Shown: one piece after another, positions 1 to 10,213 of the stretch
Layout of the letters: every line of letters starts with the position of its first letter
How positions within the stretch are numbered: the first letter of the stretch is position 1
NCBI GenBank assembly: GCA_012517065.1
Contig: JAAYVR010000123.1
Coordinates: 1 to 64,000 of the forward strand
DNA length: 64,000 nt
Reading direction: 5' to 3'
From: Verrucomicrobiota bacterium
Lineage (GTDB): Bacteria > Verrucomicrobiota > Verrucomicrobiia > Limisphaerales > J093
Notes under the pieces: model-generated
Told to the model about the DNA's origin: nothing
Databases searched by the model: none
The model's input: the letters and a program-made list of their open reading frames with translations, nothing else
Program-made: the position numbers and the translations under genes

Positions 1-375
1 ACCGGTCATGCCACCCGTTTCGATCCCGCAAATCGGACCACCGAACATACACCGGTTGGGTGCGGCGAAGAATCGCCGCGCTCCTGCCTGCGCGTTAGAA
101 GAAACACCGGCGGTCGGGAGCGCGGCCGTCCTCGGCCGCATCAACCCGACGACTGACCCTACGACCCGTTTGGATCACGCAAAATACGGCGCCCGAACAT
201 TCACCGGCTGGGGGCGGGCAAGAATGCCCGCGCTCCTGCCAGCGCGTTAGAAGAAACACCGGCGGTCGGGAGCGCGGCCGTCCTCGGCCGCATCAACGTG
301 ACGACCGACCCTACGACCCGTTTCGATCACACTCACACAAATGCGGCGCCTGAACATTCACCGGCTGGGGATGCG
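1..375 (+). repeat. Degenerate tandem repeat, period about 152-157 bp (units start near 43, 195 and 352), with small GC-rich hairpins
   Basis: Repeated blocks 'gaacat(a/t)caccgg(t/c)tggg', 'gcgcgttagaagaaacaccggcggtcgggagcgcggccgtcctcggccgcatcaac', 'ctacgacccgttt(g/c)gatcac'; hairpins gcggcg-aagaat-cgccgc (62-79) and gcgggc-aagaat-gcccgc (214-231). Confidence 0.85.
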
Positions 376-470
376 CAAGCAACGTGCCTGGAACCATATC
401 GGCATAACCTACAAAACAAAGTGTCTGTCCCCATATCTGCATCCGACGCAAACAACGTGCCTGTCACTCT
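376..470 (+). repeat. Three units of the about 37-bp-period 'GTGYCTGTCCCCATATCGGC' family
   Basis: gtgcctg at 384, gtgtctg at 421, gtgcctg at 457; same family at loci near 9356, 15478, 18316, 27532, 35234 and 51425. Confidence 0.8.
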
Positions 471-518
471 ATTCTGCTCCGCGTTCATGGCGTCCTGCGC
501 GAAGTGACGGGCACCCGT

Positions 519-615
519 TGATACCGCCTCACCCCCGATGGTTCCACCGTGGTGATCGCCTTTCCGGCGGCCAAGGAAGCAAATACAGAGGAATTGACCA
601 AACTCAGAGCCTGAT
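519..615 (+). pseudogene. Relic of a gene 3' end (YRLTPDGSTVVIAFPAAKEANTEELTKLRA*)
   Basis: Open frame ending in TGA with no start; its C-terminal 20 aa resemble an alternative frame at 7020-7074 (LTASRAAREADTERLIELAA*). Confidence 0.45.
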
Positions 616-795
616 AATCTCAGCGAATATGGAGGACTTTTCAGTATAATGACACGCTGATTTGTATGCCGACCTGCTCTATTCAAGAAACCAAGGGGTG
701 CGCGGGCTAAAGGCGGGACTCTTTAACAGCCGCGGGTGCAGTTGGAAAGACTAGCCAAATGCGATTGGACCGTGTAAGGAGACAAGAAACGCTGC

Positions 796-2142
796 ATGAA
801 AACGGCTGATTCGAGATTTGGTCGGAGGGAATTCCTCAAGCAAGGATCAAGGTTGATTGGGTTGGCAGTGGCCGGTCCGGCTGTTGTGCCATGCTCAGTG
901 TTGGGGCGCGGAGGATTTCATGCGCCTGGCGAGAGGATTGCGATGGCGTTCATCGGTTTGGGAGGGCAGGGCACGGGACATTTGCTTGGTGGGGCGTGGA
1001 CGTACATTCCGGGCGGGTACATTGCGCGAAAAGACGTGCAAGTCGTGGCTGTCTGCGATGTGCGCGCGGAACGTCGGCAGAGCGCACAGCAGCGATGCAA
1101 CCAGATGTATGCGCAGAAGTTCGGTCAGCCGGATTACAAAGGAGTTGAGGCATACAATGACTTCCGGGATGTGCTGGCGCGGACGGATGTGGATGCGGTG
1201 TTGGTGGCGCTGCCGTATCATTGGGCAGCGCCAATGGCTGCCATGGCTGCCAAGGCCGGCAAAGATGTCTATTGCGAAAAGCCGGTGGCGATCACGGTTC
1301 GGGAAGGGCGTAATCTTGTCGATGTTTTCAAGCGTTATGGCCGAATCTACCAGGCAGGCACCCAGCAGAGGTCCGAGTACGGCGGCAAATTCAGGATCGC
1401 ATGCGAACTTGTGCGGAACGGCCGGATAGGCCAGTTAAAAGAAGTTTATGCGTACCGTTTGCCCGGGGCGTTTAATCCTGTGCCGTGGACGTCGGACGCC
1501 AGCCAGCCGGTGCCTGCTGGTTTTGATTGGGACCTTTGGCTGGGGCCGTTGCCGTGGCGACCTTACAGCGGCGAGGCCGGGCACGCTTTGCCGGGGATGT
1601 TCGTTGGTGATGTGAACTGGAGCCCGCACCATTACGACATCATCCAATGGACGATAAATCCCAACCGGTTAGCGCCGATTGAAGTCGAGTTCGAGTCGAA
1701 AGGCAGAAGCGCTGAAGAAGGCATTGTGCATTACCATTACTCGAACGGAGTGGTGGTTCATTCGAGTGCTTACCCGGGCGAAGCGGTCGGAGGCGATGGC
1801 GGCGCGTGTTTTGTTGGAACGCAGGGCAGGATCGCCGTGGACCGCGGCAGCATTGTTTCGTATCCGGCCGGGATTCTCAAAGAACCGCTCGGGCCCAATG
1901 ACGAGAGAGTTTACCGAGCGAACAGTCATTCGGGTAATTTCCTTGAATGCGTGCGGAGCCGCCAACGGACAATTTGCGATCCGGACACAGCGGTTTACAC
2001 GATGAACGCGATTTTGATAGGCGGCATCTCGATGATTCTTCGGCGGCGCCTGCGGTGGAATCCGGCAAGATGGGAATTCGAGAACGATGACGAAGCGAAT
2101 CGGCTGTTGTCATACACGCCGCGTCCGCCGTGGCTCCTGTAA
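796..2142 (+). CDS. Gfo/Idh/MocA family oxidoreductase with Tat-like leader
   Basis: FGRREFLKQGSRLIGLAVAG leader; AMAFIGLGGQGTGH Rossmann motif; DVYCEKPVAITVREG. Confidence 0.9.
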   Translation: MKTADSRFGRREFLKQGSRLIGLAVAGPAVVPCSVLGRGGFHAPGERIAMAFIGLGGQGTGHLLGGAWTYIPGGYIARKDVQVVAVCDVRAERRQSAQQRCNQMYAQKFGQPDYKGVEAYNDFRDVLARTDVDAVLVALPYHWAAPMAAMAAKAGKDVYCEKPVAITVREGRNLVDVFKRYGRIYQAGTQQRSEYGGKFRIACELVRNGRIGQLKEVYAYRLPGAFNPVPWTSDASQPVPAGFDWDLWLGPLPWRPYSGEAGHALPGMFVGDVNWSPHHYDIIQWTINPNRLAPIEVEFESKGRSAEEGIVHYHYSNGVVVHSSAYPGEAVGGDGGACFVGTQGRIAVDRGSIVSYPAGILKEPLGPNDERVYRANSHSGNFLECVRSRQRTICDPDTAVYTMNAILIGGISMILRRRLRWNPARWEFENDDEANRLLSYTPRPPWLL

Positions 2143-2187
2143 TCCTGATTGAGAACCATGCAATCTTACGTGATGCGCACTGATTTC

Positions 2188-4602
2188 ATGAAACAGACAT
2201 TAGCGGCCTGCCTTGTGTTTGGGGCTTTGCAGTTCGCCCCCGTGTGGAGTCTGCGAGCCGACGCCGAGCAAGACCTGATAACAACTCTTCGTTCCGACAA
2301 GAGCGCTGTGGAAAAATGCGAAGCATGCAGGAAACTTCGTTCGGTTGGCACGGCGCGGTCGGTGCCTGCGCTTGTGGAACTGTTGGGGGACAATCGAGTG
2401 TCACAAGCTGCGCGCTATGCGCTTGAAGGGATGCCAGCCCCGGAAGCGACAGTTGCTTTGCGCCGTGCTGTCAGCGGTTTGTCGGGTGTGTTGAAGGCGG
2501 GTGTAATTGACTCGCTGGGATGGCGCCGGGACAGCGAGTCCGTGCCGTTGTTGGTGCGGCTACTGGATGACAACGATCCGACGATTGCCAGTGCGGCGGC
2601 CGGCGCACTGGGTCGGATTGGCGGCAAAGAAGCTGCACAAGGGCTCAGTGAGGCGTTGGACAGAGCAACGCCAGCGGTTAAACACAGGATTGCGGATGCG
2701 CTCTTGCAATGCGCAGATCGGCACAGAGCCGAGGGAAACCCAGAAGCGGCGAATGCAATCTACGACACGCTCATACGCCGGGTTGATTCCGACCACGTGC
2801 GTGTTGCGGCGCATGTTGGGATGATTTTGGCTGCTGGTGACCGCGTGCCGGCTGTTCTCCGAGAAGCATTGCTCGGTCGAGATGAAACGGCCCAGATGGC
2901 AGCGTTGCGTTTGGCCGGCGAGCTCGATGGCTCTTCAATTACGGGAGTCTTGACAGATTTGCTGCCAAGACTGTCGCCGGTGTTGCAGGTGGGCGTGATT
3001 GGGGCGCTACGGCAGCGTGGCGATCTTGCCGCAAGAGACGCTGTTGTTGCCGTGCTTGGAAGTCCTGAGCCGAGCGTGCGGGTTGCATCTCTGACAGCAC
3101 TGGGTGTGTTGGGTGATGCAAGCGTGGTGCCTGTTTTAGTGGAGGCAGCGAAATCTTCTGACGAAGCCGTTCAAAGAGCCGCACGTGAATCGCTGGTTGC
3201 TTTGCGACATGGCGATGTGGTGGCGGCCCTTGTAACACACATCCCAAAATCCGATCCGGCAGCACAGGTTGAGATTGTCCGAACGCTGACGGCGCGGAAT
3301 GAGAGATCGGCCGTGAAAGATTTGATCGTGCTTGCACAGAGTGATGCTGCAAGCACGCGGAAGGCGGCTCTTCAAGCCATTGCGAATCTTGCGGAATCGA
3401 CCCATTTGGCTGCTCTTGTGGACCTTTTGGTGATGACGAAGGATGCGTCGGCCATGCAGGACGTTCAGGGCGCCGTCGAGTCAGTTGCAGAAAGGATTAG
3501 TGCCGACAGGAACCTTGACGTGACGCCGCTGGTCAAAGCGCTGGGAACGCCCGACCCCGGCACACGCAGCGCATTGTTGCAGGTCAGCGCCTTGTTCGCT
3601 CACGAGAGAATCCGGGAAGCATTCCGCGCCGCACTGAAAGACCAGAACGAACGAATTCGGGTTGCAGCGGCACGCGCTCTATGTTCAACGCGTGATCCCG
3701 AACTTTTGCCTGATCTGCTTGAACTTGCGCGAGTAACCAAAGACGCCGACATCAAGTCGATGGCGATTACGGGTTACGTCCGGCTGGTGTCAGATGAGCG
3801 GACCGGGTTCGATGTGGCAAAGCGCGCGGAATTGCTGGAACAAGTCTTTGCGCTTGCTTCACGTGCACAGGAGAAAAAGGCGGTTCTGTCGGCTTTGGCC
3901 GAAGTGGCGGACCCGCGGTCGCTTCGAATAGCTGAACAAGCTGCACGCGAGCCCGATGTGAGACGGGAGGCTGAAGTTGCGTGTTTGCAGGTAGCCACGG
4001 CTTTGGCTGGATCGAACTTTGAGCTGGCCGAGCGCGCGTTGAACAAGCTGGCTGCAGAAGCTGCAGAGGCGACCGTGCGAACAAATGCGCAGTCGGTGCT
4101 GAAACGCATGAAATCCGGCTGGCTTTGCACCGGGCCATATCGAGTTGCAGGAAAGCAGGCCCAGGAACTGTTTGACGTTGTGTTCCCGCCTGAAGAAATG
4201 AATCTGGACCGGATTGAATGGCGTCGCGCCCCGGGGTCGCCCGATCTCTCGCGCGAAGGCGAGGTTGATCTTGGGAGTGTGGTTGGGGGCGACCATTGTG
4301 TTATGTATTTGAAGACGCGCGTTTACTCGCCGAAGGATCAGGATGTGATCTTTTCGATCGGATCAGACGATGGCATCAAATTGTGGGTGAACAGCGAGCT
4401 GGTTCACGCAAACAATGCCGTGCGCGGGCTTGTTCCCGGACAAGACAGGGTAAAGGGGAAACTAAGGGCTGGTTGGAATGATTTGTTGGCGAAGATCACG
4501 CAGCACACATTGGGGTGTGGGCTGAATCTGAGGATTATTGGAGCGGACGGAGCACCAATTTCCGGGATTGTTTTTGATCCGGCGGGCGGCAGCCAGCGGT
4601 GA
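2188..4602 (+). CDS. HEAT-repeat (PBS lyase-type) secreted protein
   Basis: Signal peptide MKQTLAACLVFGALQFAPVWSLRA; repeated helical units (SVPLLVRLLDDNDPTIASAAAGALGRIGG...); ORF opens at 2149, start chosen at the signal peptide. Confidence 0.8.
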   Translation: MKQTLAACLVFGALQFAPVWSLRADAEQDLITTLRSDKSAVEKCEACRKLRSVGTARSVPALVELLGDNRVSQAARYALEGMPAPEATVALRRAVSGLSGVLKAGVIDSLGWRRDSESVPLLVRLLDDNDPTIASAAAGALGRIGGKEAAQGLSEALDRATPAVKHRIADALLQCADRHRAEGNPEAANAIYDTLIRRVDSDHVRVAAHVGMILAAGDRVPAVLREALLGRDETAQMAALRLAGELDGSSITGVLTDLLPRLSPVLQVGVIGALRQRGDLAARDAVVAVLGSPEPSVRVASLTALGVLGDASVVPVLVEAAKSSDEAVQRAARESLVALRHGDVVAALVTHIPKSDPAAQVEIVRTLTARNERSAVKDLIVLAQSDAASTRKAALQAIANLAESTHLAALVDLLVMTKDASAMQDVQGAVESVAERISADRNLDVTPLVKALGTPDPGTRSALLQVSALFAHERIREAFRAALKDQNERIRVAAARALCSTRDPELLPDLLELARVTKDADIKSMAITGYVRLVSDERTGFDVAKRAELLEQVFALASRAQEKKAVLSALAEVADPRSLRIAEQAAREPDVRREAEVACLQVATALAGSNFELAERALNKLAAEAAEATVRTNAQSVLKRMKSGWLCTGPYRVAGKQAQELFDVVFPPEEMNLDRIEWRRAPGSPDLSREGEVDLGSVVGGDHCVMYLKTRVYSPKDQDVIFSIGSDDGIKLWVNSELVHANNAVRGLVPGQDRVKGKLRAGWNDLLAKITQHTLGCGLNLRIIGADGAPISGIVFDPAGGSQR

Positions 4603-7058
4603 AGCGTCCAATATTGCCTGTTCTGCTTTGGTACACAGCGGGGGTGGTGATCGGCGCGTGGGTCGCACTGCCAATTGTCGGACTTTTCATTCTGTCATTT
4701 GTTGCTCTTGGGATTGCTTTCTCTTCGGCGCGGCTCCGACCGGTTGTGCTGGGTCCGTTGCTGTTGTTTGCAGGCGCGGCCAATGTGACGTGCAAGACGA
4801 CGGTTTTGTCGCCAATCGACATTCGGCTGATCGTTGGCGAGAACATCGAGACAGCGCGGGTCCGAGGTACGATTATCCAAGCGCCAACGCACCGAATACG
4901 GTGGCGCAATGGGAAGGAAATATGGCGCACGTTGGCAGTGATCGAGGCCGATTCGATCAACTGCACCGGCACATGGCAGCGGGTGTCAGGGAGGATTGCT
5001 GCGGATGTGCCGGGTGTTCTGGGGCGGGAATACTTTTCGGGCCGGGCCGTGGAGGTGTCTGGGGTTTTGCAGCATCCGCCCGGTCCTGCCGCGCCCGGAT
5101 TATTTGACTATCGCAGCTACTTGCGCTGGCAAGGCATCTATTACCGGCTGCAAACCCGTTCAACCAACAACTGGGCATTGGTTGGCAACCGCCAGGAGAA
5201 AGCGCGCCCACCACTGAGCGATCGCTTTGTGCAGTGGGCACAGAAGATATTGGCGCGCGGGTTGCCCTCGGAAGACGAACCGTTGCGGTTGTTGTGGGCA
5301 ATGACGCTCGGTTGGCGGACGGCTTTGACAGACGAGGTGTCGGAACCGTTCATGAAGACCGGGACGATGCATATTTTTGCGATCAGCGGTCTGCACGTGG
5401 CGTTGCTTGCAACAATTCTTGTGGCGGTCTTACGGGTTGTCCGTGTGCCTCGGAGCGTTTGCGGCGTCATTATCATCCCAACCATCTGGTTCTACACGGC
5501 GGCGACGGGCTGGCAGGCGTCGGCGATCCGGTCGAGCATCATGATGACGGTTGTGGTTGTAGGCTGGGCGTTACGAAGGCCGGGCGATCTGCTGAACTCG
5601 CTGGCAGCGTCTGCGTTTTTGATTCTTGTGTGGGATCCGAGGCAATTGTTTCAGGCCGGGTTTCAACTGTCGTTTTTTGTCGTGTTGAGCATGGCGCTGT
5701 TGGGCGACCCGTTCATGGAGTGGATTAGAGCAACGATCCGGACCGATCCATGGGTGCCCAAGGAACTGTTGCCGGCATGGAAACGGTGGGCCATTTCGGG
5801 GCTGCGGAATACGGCAAACGCCTTTGCGGTGTCGCTGTCGGCATGGCTGGGGTCATTGCCGTTGATTGCCATGTATTTTCATCTGGTTACGCCGGTGAGT
5901 TTGGGGGCGAACCTTGTCATGGTGCCGTTGAGTGGGGCGGCGTTGACATGCAGTTTGGGGAGTTTGCTGTGCGGGGCATGGGCGGGCTGGGTATCCGAGC
6001 TGTTCAACAACAGCGCATGGTTCTGGATGCGATTGATGATGCTGATAAGCGAGAGAGCGTCTGAGCTGCCGGGGGCATATTTCCGGGTTCCGACGCCTCA
6101 TGTTGGGTTGGTGTGCGCGTACTACCTGGCGTTGGTGGCGGCGGGCGTTCAAGGGCCGCGTGCGAGGCGGTGGCGCGCCGGGCTGGTTTTGGCTGCGTCC
6201 ACGCTGTTTGTTGTGTTCTGCATTGGCGCGTGGAACAGGCGAGGCGAGGTCATGATTTCAATCCTTCCCATGCGCGGCGGACATGCGGTGGTGATTGATG
6301 CCCCGAGCCGGGAAAATGATCTTTTGATTGATTGCGGAGACGAACAATCGGCGGCGTTTGTAGTGAAAGCTTACCTCGAATCCAGAGGTTTTTCGATTCT
6401 GCCGTGCATGGTTCTGACACATGGCGATGTCCGGCATGTTGGGGGTGCAAGCTTGATCGCCGAGGAATTTCAAGTGGCAACAGTTTGTACCGGGCAAAAC
6501 CGGTCGAGATCGCCAAGCTACAGGCAGATGCTTGCGCAATTGGCACAGGAACCGAATCGGTGGCGGCAGCTCTGCTCTGGCGACACGGTGGCAGGACTGC
6601 GAGTGGTTCATCCTGAGCGCGGCGAATCGTTGGCCATGGCTGACGACAACGCGATTGTTCTGGCCGGGGAGTTGGGGGGCGTACGAGTGCTGTTGTTATC
6701 TGATCTTGGCCCGGAGGGGCAGGCAGCATTGGTCGAGCGCGCCGAACTTGGTCATGGCGGAATCATCGTAACCGGATTGCCTTCGAAAGGAGAGCCGCTG
6801 AACGAGTCGTTGATCGAGGCAGTGAATCCTGAACTGGTGATTGTTGCGGACGCCGACTGGCCGGCGTACGAAAGGGCGGGCGACGCGGTTCGAAAGCGGC
6901 TTGAGAGGACTGGCGTGCCGGTGTTGTATTGCAGCGATGTGGGGACTGTAACGCTTCGGCTGAAAGCTGGGCGCTGGCGCCTCAGTACGATGAACTCTCC
7001 CAGCCCGGAAATCTCACCGCCTCACGGGCAGCCAGAGAAGCAGATACGGAGAGATTGA
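4599..7058 (+). CDS. comEC: ComEC/Rec2 family DNA-uptake protein
   Basis: Multi-TM core with KTGTMHIFAISGLHVALLATILVAVLR; C-terminal metallo-beta-lactamase-like part (VLTHGDVRHVGGASLI); GTG start overlaps the upstream stop. Confidence 0.9.
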   Translation: MKRPILPVLLWYTAGVVIGAWVALPIVGLFILSFVALGIAFSSARLRPVVLGPLLLFAGAANVTCKTTVLSPIDIRLIVGENIETARVRGTIIQAPTHRIRWRNGKEIWRTLAVIEADSINCTGTWQRVSGRIAADVPGVLGREYFSGRAVEVSGVLQHPPGPAAPGLFDYRSYLRWQGIYYRLQTRSTNNWALVGNRQEKARPPLSDRFVQWAQKILARGLPSEDEPLRLLWAMTLGWRTALTDEVSEPFMKTGTMHIFAISGLHVALLATILVAVLRVVRVPRSVCGVIIIPTIWFYTAATGWQASAIRSSIMMTVVVVGWALRRPGDLLNSLAASAFLILVWDPRQLFQAGFQLSFFVVLSMALLGDPFMEWIRATIRTDPWVPKELLPAWKRWAISGLRNTANAFAVSLSAWLGSLPLIAMYFHLVTPVSLGANLVMVPLSGAALTCSLGSLLCGAWAGWVSELFNNSAWFWMRLMMLISERASELPGAYFRVPTPHVGLVCAYYLALVAAGVQGPRARRWRAGLVLAASTLFVVFCIGAWNRRGEVMISILPMRGGHAVVIDAPSRENDLLIDCGDEQSAAFVVKAYLESRGFSILPCMVLTHGDVRHVGGASLIAEEFQVATVCTGQNRSRSPSYRQMLAQLAQEPNRWRQLCSGDTVAGLRVVHPERGESLAMADDNAIVLAGELGGVRVLLLSDLGPEGQAALVERAELGHGGIIVTGLPSKGEPLNESLIEAVNPELVIVADADWPAYERAGDAVRKRLERTGVPVLYCSDVGTVTLRLKAGRWRLSTMNSPSPEISPPHGQPEKQIRRD

Positions 7059-7092
7059 TCGAACTCGCAGCCTGAGAATCTTCGGGAATCTG
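7032..7092 (+). repeat. Second copy of the segment at 571-632
   Basis: ccagagaagcagatacggagagattgatcgaactcgcagcctgagaatcttcgggaatctg aligns with ccaaggaagcaaatacagaggaattgaccaaactcagagcctgataatctcagcgaatatgg. Confidence 0.6.
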
Positions 7093-7130
7093 ATGCGGAT
7101 TGACATGGTGTCAGGCTCGAAGTTTAGCAT

Positions 7131-8261
7131 GTGGTGCGGAGCTCTGCTATGAATGGTCCTTCGAATTCACAAAAGGCGGATGGGATGAGATACGCCCCAG
7201 TGGGCCGGGCACAGCCGGTATGCAAGCCGGGTGAGTTCCGGGTGGGCGCGATCGGCCTTGATCACGGGCACATTTACGGGATGTGCAATGGATTGCGCGA
7301 GGCTGGCGCGGAGATATCCCTTGTTTACGATCCTGATCCTGCGCGGGTCGCGGAGTTTTGTCGAACATACCCGGGGGCAAGAGCAGCGAGATGCGAAGAA
7401 GAAGTGTTGGAAGCGCCCGGCATCAACCTGATCGCAAGCGCGCCGATCCCGTGTTTTCGGGGGCCGTTGGGGGTGAAAGCCATGGCACATGGCAAAGACT
7501 ATTTCACTGACAAGCCACCGTTCACGACCCGTGCTCAGCTCGAAGAAGCCCGGAAGATGGTTGAGAAGACGGGACGCAAGTTTGCCGTCTATTACGCGGA
7601 ACGGTTGCACTCGGAGGCGGCAGAGCATGCCGGTGACCTGGTCAAGTCCGGTGCAATAGGTCGCGTGCTGCAGGTGCTGGGATTGGGGCCGCACCGGGTT
7701 AACGCACCCAGCCGCCCGGCATGGTTCTGGGAAAAGGACAAGTACGGCGGAATTTTGGTTGATCTTGGTTGCCACCAGATCGAGCAGTTCTTGTTTTATG
7801 CCGGCGCCAGGCACGCGCGAGTTCTGCACAGCAAGGTCGCAAATTACAGTCACACAAATCACCCATGCTTCGAGGATTACGGGGACGCGACATTGATTGC
7901 CGACAATGGCGCAACACAATACTTCCGTGTGGATTGGTTCACGCCGGACGGACTTCGTGCATGGGGCGACGGGCGAACGTTTATTCTTGGCACTGACGGA
8001 TACATTGAACTGAGGAAATACCTCGATATTGGGCGCGAATCTGAAGGCGACCACGTGTATCTGGTGGACCGCACGGGGGAACACCATTTGCCAGTGCACG
8101 GAAAAGTCGGGTTCCGATATTTCGGTCGATTGATCCGCGATTGTCTGGAGAGGACAGAAAACGCGATGCCGCAAAGCCACACTTTTCTTGCGATTGAGCT
8201 TGCGCTCGAGGCACAGGAGCGTGCAGAGCCAATCGTTGACAATAGTTGTCATCAAAGGTAG
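7131..8261 (+). CDS. Gfo/Idh/MocA family oxidoreductase, no obvious leader
   Basis: [35 protein letters not shown]. Confidence 0.85.
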   Translation: MVRSSAMNGPSNSQKADGMRYAPVGRAQPVCKPGEFRVGAIGLDHGHIYGMCNGLREAGAEISLVYDPDPARVAEFCRTYPGARAARCEEEVLEAPGINLIASAPIPCFRGPLGVKAMAHGKDYFTDKPPFTTRAQLEEARKMVEKTGRKFAVYYAERLHSEAAEHAGDLVKSGAIGRVLQVLGLGPHRVNAPSRPAWFWEKDKYGGILVDLGCHQIEQFLFYAGARHARVLHSKVANYSHTNHPCFEDYGDATLIADNGATQYFRVDWFTPDGLRAWGDGRTFILGTDGYIELRKYLDIGRESEGDHVYLVDRTGEHHLPVHGKVGFRYFGRLIRDCLERTENAMPQSHTFLAIELALEAQERAEPIVDNSCHQR

Positions 8262-8304
8262 TAATGAAACACAGAAGAGCAGCAGGAATGTTCCGGCGAA
8301 TCCG

Positions 8305-9147
8305 ATGAACACTGTACCTCACGGCGATTCGGCAGATTGGCCCTCCGGGGTCGGGGTCGGTCGCAGCCGGAAAACCGGCCGTCGAATCGGATTGATGCCT
8401 GCCGCAGCCGGGTTTTTCAAACAAGCCGCGTTCACTTTGATCGAGTTGCTGGTTGTAATCGCGATTATTGCGATACTTGCTGGGATGCTGCTGCCGGCGC
8501 TTGCGCGCGCCAAAGAAACGGGAAAAAGGACGGCCTGCCTAAACAACCTGCGGCAAATTGCGGTGGGCATGATGGTGTACGCCGAAGACAATGCGGACAA
8601 GGTCGTGGAAGCACGGTTTGGCCAGGTCCAGATTTGCCTTAACCCGCCCGAGCGCACCGCAGCAGCCACGGTTGGCCTCACAATCAGCTCGAACAAATCG
8701 CCTCAGATTTGGACCTGTCCGAGTCGCCCTGATTTTCCCCAGTATGAACGAGATTATGATCAGTGGGTGATTGGATATCAGTATTTTGGGGGGATACCGA
8801 AGTGGATGAACCCGGCGGGGACATTCGATTCGCGCAGCCCAATAAAAGCTGGCCAGTCGCAACCGGGCTGGGTTCTGGCAGCCGACGCGATGATGAAGAT
8901 CGACGGCAAATGGGGTGGTGGACGTGACACAGCATTTAAAGGGATGCCGCCCCACCGGGCACGGTCAGGCGCGCCAGTCGGCGGTAACCATGTGCACATG
9001 GATGGCTCGGCGAGGTGGATCAAGTTTGACAAAACACTTTTTCTGCACAGTTGGAGCACAGGTGGCGATCGCGATGCCTACTTCTACCAAGAGGACATCG
9101 GCCCGGACCTTGAGAAACGCATAGCCAGCCTCAGGCCGCGACCTTGA
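8305..9147 (+). CDS. Type II secretion/type IV pilin-like protein with prepilin cleavage-methylation motif
   Basis: [46 protein letters not shown] at 8305 preferred over the 8188 ORF opening. Confidence 0.9.
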   Translation: MNTVPHGDSADWPSGVGVGRSRKTGRRIGLMPAAAGFFKQAAFTLIELLVVIAIIAILAGMLLPALARAKETGKRTACLNNLRQIAVGMMVYAEDNADKVVEARFGQVQICLNPPERTAAATVGLTISSNKSPQIWTCPSRPDFPQYERDYDQWVIGYQYFGGIPKWMNPAGTFDSRSPIKAGQSQPGWVLAADAMMKIDGKWGGGRDTAFKGMPPHRARSGAPVGGNHVHMDGSARWIKFDKTLFLHSWSTGGDRDAYFYQEDIGPDLEKRIASLRPRP

Positions 9148-9158
9148 TAATGCTTCGG

Positions 9159-9226
9159 CCCCGAAATCTCACCGGTCACCCCGACAGGTGCGCCCGTGCC
9201 CTCATTCCGGTGGGATTTCCGGGTTA
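9159..9226. repeat. Long inverted-repeat hairpin (module H)
   Basis: cccgaaatctcaccgg...ccggtgggatttccggg followed by TTAG. Confidence 0.75.
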
Positions 9227-9235
9227 GCGTTCCGA

Positions 9236-9515
9236 GCGGACGCGGAAACGAGAAAACTGTCTGTCACAGCTCTGCCGCGCCAAGGATGACGCGCCCTGCC
9301 GTTCATGAAATCATGCGCAAGCCAAGGTGGGCGCTCCGCGCACTCCACAAACAACGTGCCTGTCCCCATATCGGCGTGACGCGGCAAACAATGTGTCTGT
9401 CCCCATATCGGCGTGCGAGTGGTTTCTCCGCAAACTTCGGCAACCGTGGATAGGAACAAGGGGCAATCTGCGGGCCACGCCGCAATCATGGGGCAAAACC
9501 CAATCAACGGCGATC
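9236..9515. repeat. Composite intergenic repeat island
   Basis: Shares blocks with 15345-15611 and 18202-18500: 'gccgttcatgaaa', 'acaacgtgcctgtccccatatcggc', 'ctccgcaaacttcggcaaccg..gaacaaggggcaatctgcgg'. Confidence 0.8.
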
Positions 9516-9589
9516 ATCTGATCGGACCTCGTTGTTCTGCCGGGGATCTTGTGCCATTTATGTTACACTTGGCTGATATTTCTGCCCTG

Positions 9590-10213
9590 TCACGTTTGTT
9601 CCGCCCATTGAACGAAGTTGCGGAGCATGTGGAGGCCGATTTCCTGGCTTTTCTCCGGGTGGAATTGAGTGCCGACAACGTTCTCATGCCAAACGGCTGA
9701 GGCGAATGTTTCGCCATAGATTGTCAGTGCGGCGACGATCGACTTGTCAACGGGCTTTGGGAAATAGCTGTGGACGAAATACACGTAACTGCCGGAGGGT
9801 ACGCCGCGAAACAGAGGGCAGTCGGGTCGAACAATGTCCAACTGATTCCACCCGATCTGCGGCGTTTTTATCCCGTGCTGGGCGCTGAATCGGACGACAC
9901 TCCCTTGGAAAACTGCGAGTCCAGGGGCGCGGCTGTTGAATTCTTCGCTGCGCTCGAACAAGGCCTGATACCCGACGCAAATTCCCAGAAAAGGCCGACC
10001 GCTTTGAATGAACTCGCGACAAGCAGTCACAAGGCCTTGTCGTTCCATGGCGTTCAGGCAATCGTCGAATGCGCCGACACCGGGCAGAACAAGTGCGCTT
10101 GCGCCGCGGAGTTCTTCCGGGCGCGCGATCAACTCCACGGAAGCGCCAACGTGCCGGAGGCTCTTGAACACGCTTTGGAGGTTTCCAGCTCCGTAATCAA
10201 TCAACGCAATCAC
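9590..10213 (-). CDS. hisH: Imidazole glycerol phosphate synthase subunit HisH
   Basis: MIALIDYGAGNLQSVFKSLRHVGA; RPFLGICVGYQALFE (nucleophile Cys); GTQFHPEKSQ; GTG start. Confidence 0.93.
   Translation of the reverse strand: MIALIDYGAGNLQSVFKSLRHVGASVELIARPEELRGASALVLPGVGAFDDCLNAMERQGLVTACREFIQSGRPFLGICVGYQALFERSEEFNSRAPGLAVFQGSVVRFSAQHGIKTPQIGWNQLDIVRPDCPLFRGVPSGSYVYFVHSYFPKPVDKSIVAALTIYGETFASAVWHENVVGTQFHPEKSQEIGLHMLRNFVQWAEQT

Noticed and set aside
8-250. 80-aa ORF at the left edge
   Set aside because: Lies entirely in the tandem repeat; no protein family features.
376-470. Possible CRISPR array from the regular 37-bp spacing
   Set aside because: Only 2-3 units, the intervening sequence is itself conserved between loci, and there are no cas genes.
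7167-8312. 381-aa minus-strand ORF opposite the 7131 oxidoreductase
   Set aside because: Antisense shadow; the plus strand encodes a recognisable family.
9196-9521. Overlapping small ORFs with peptides such as MGTDTLF or SVPISA
   Set aside because: These are translations of the dispersed repeat and recur in several frames and loci; not genes.
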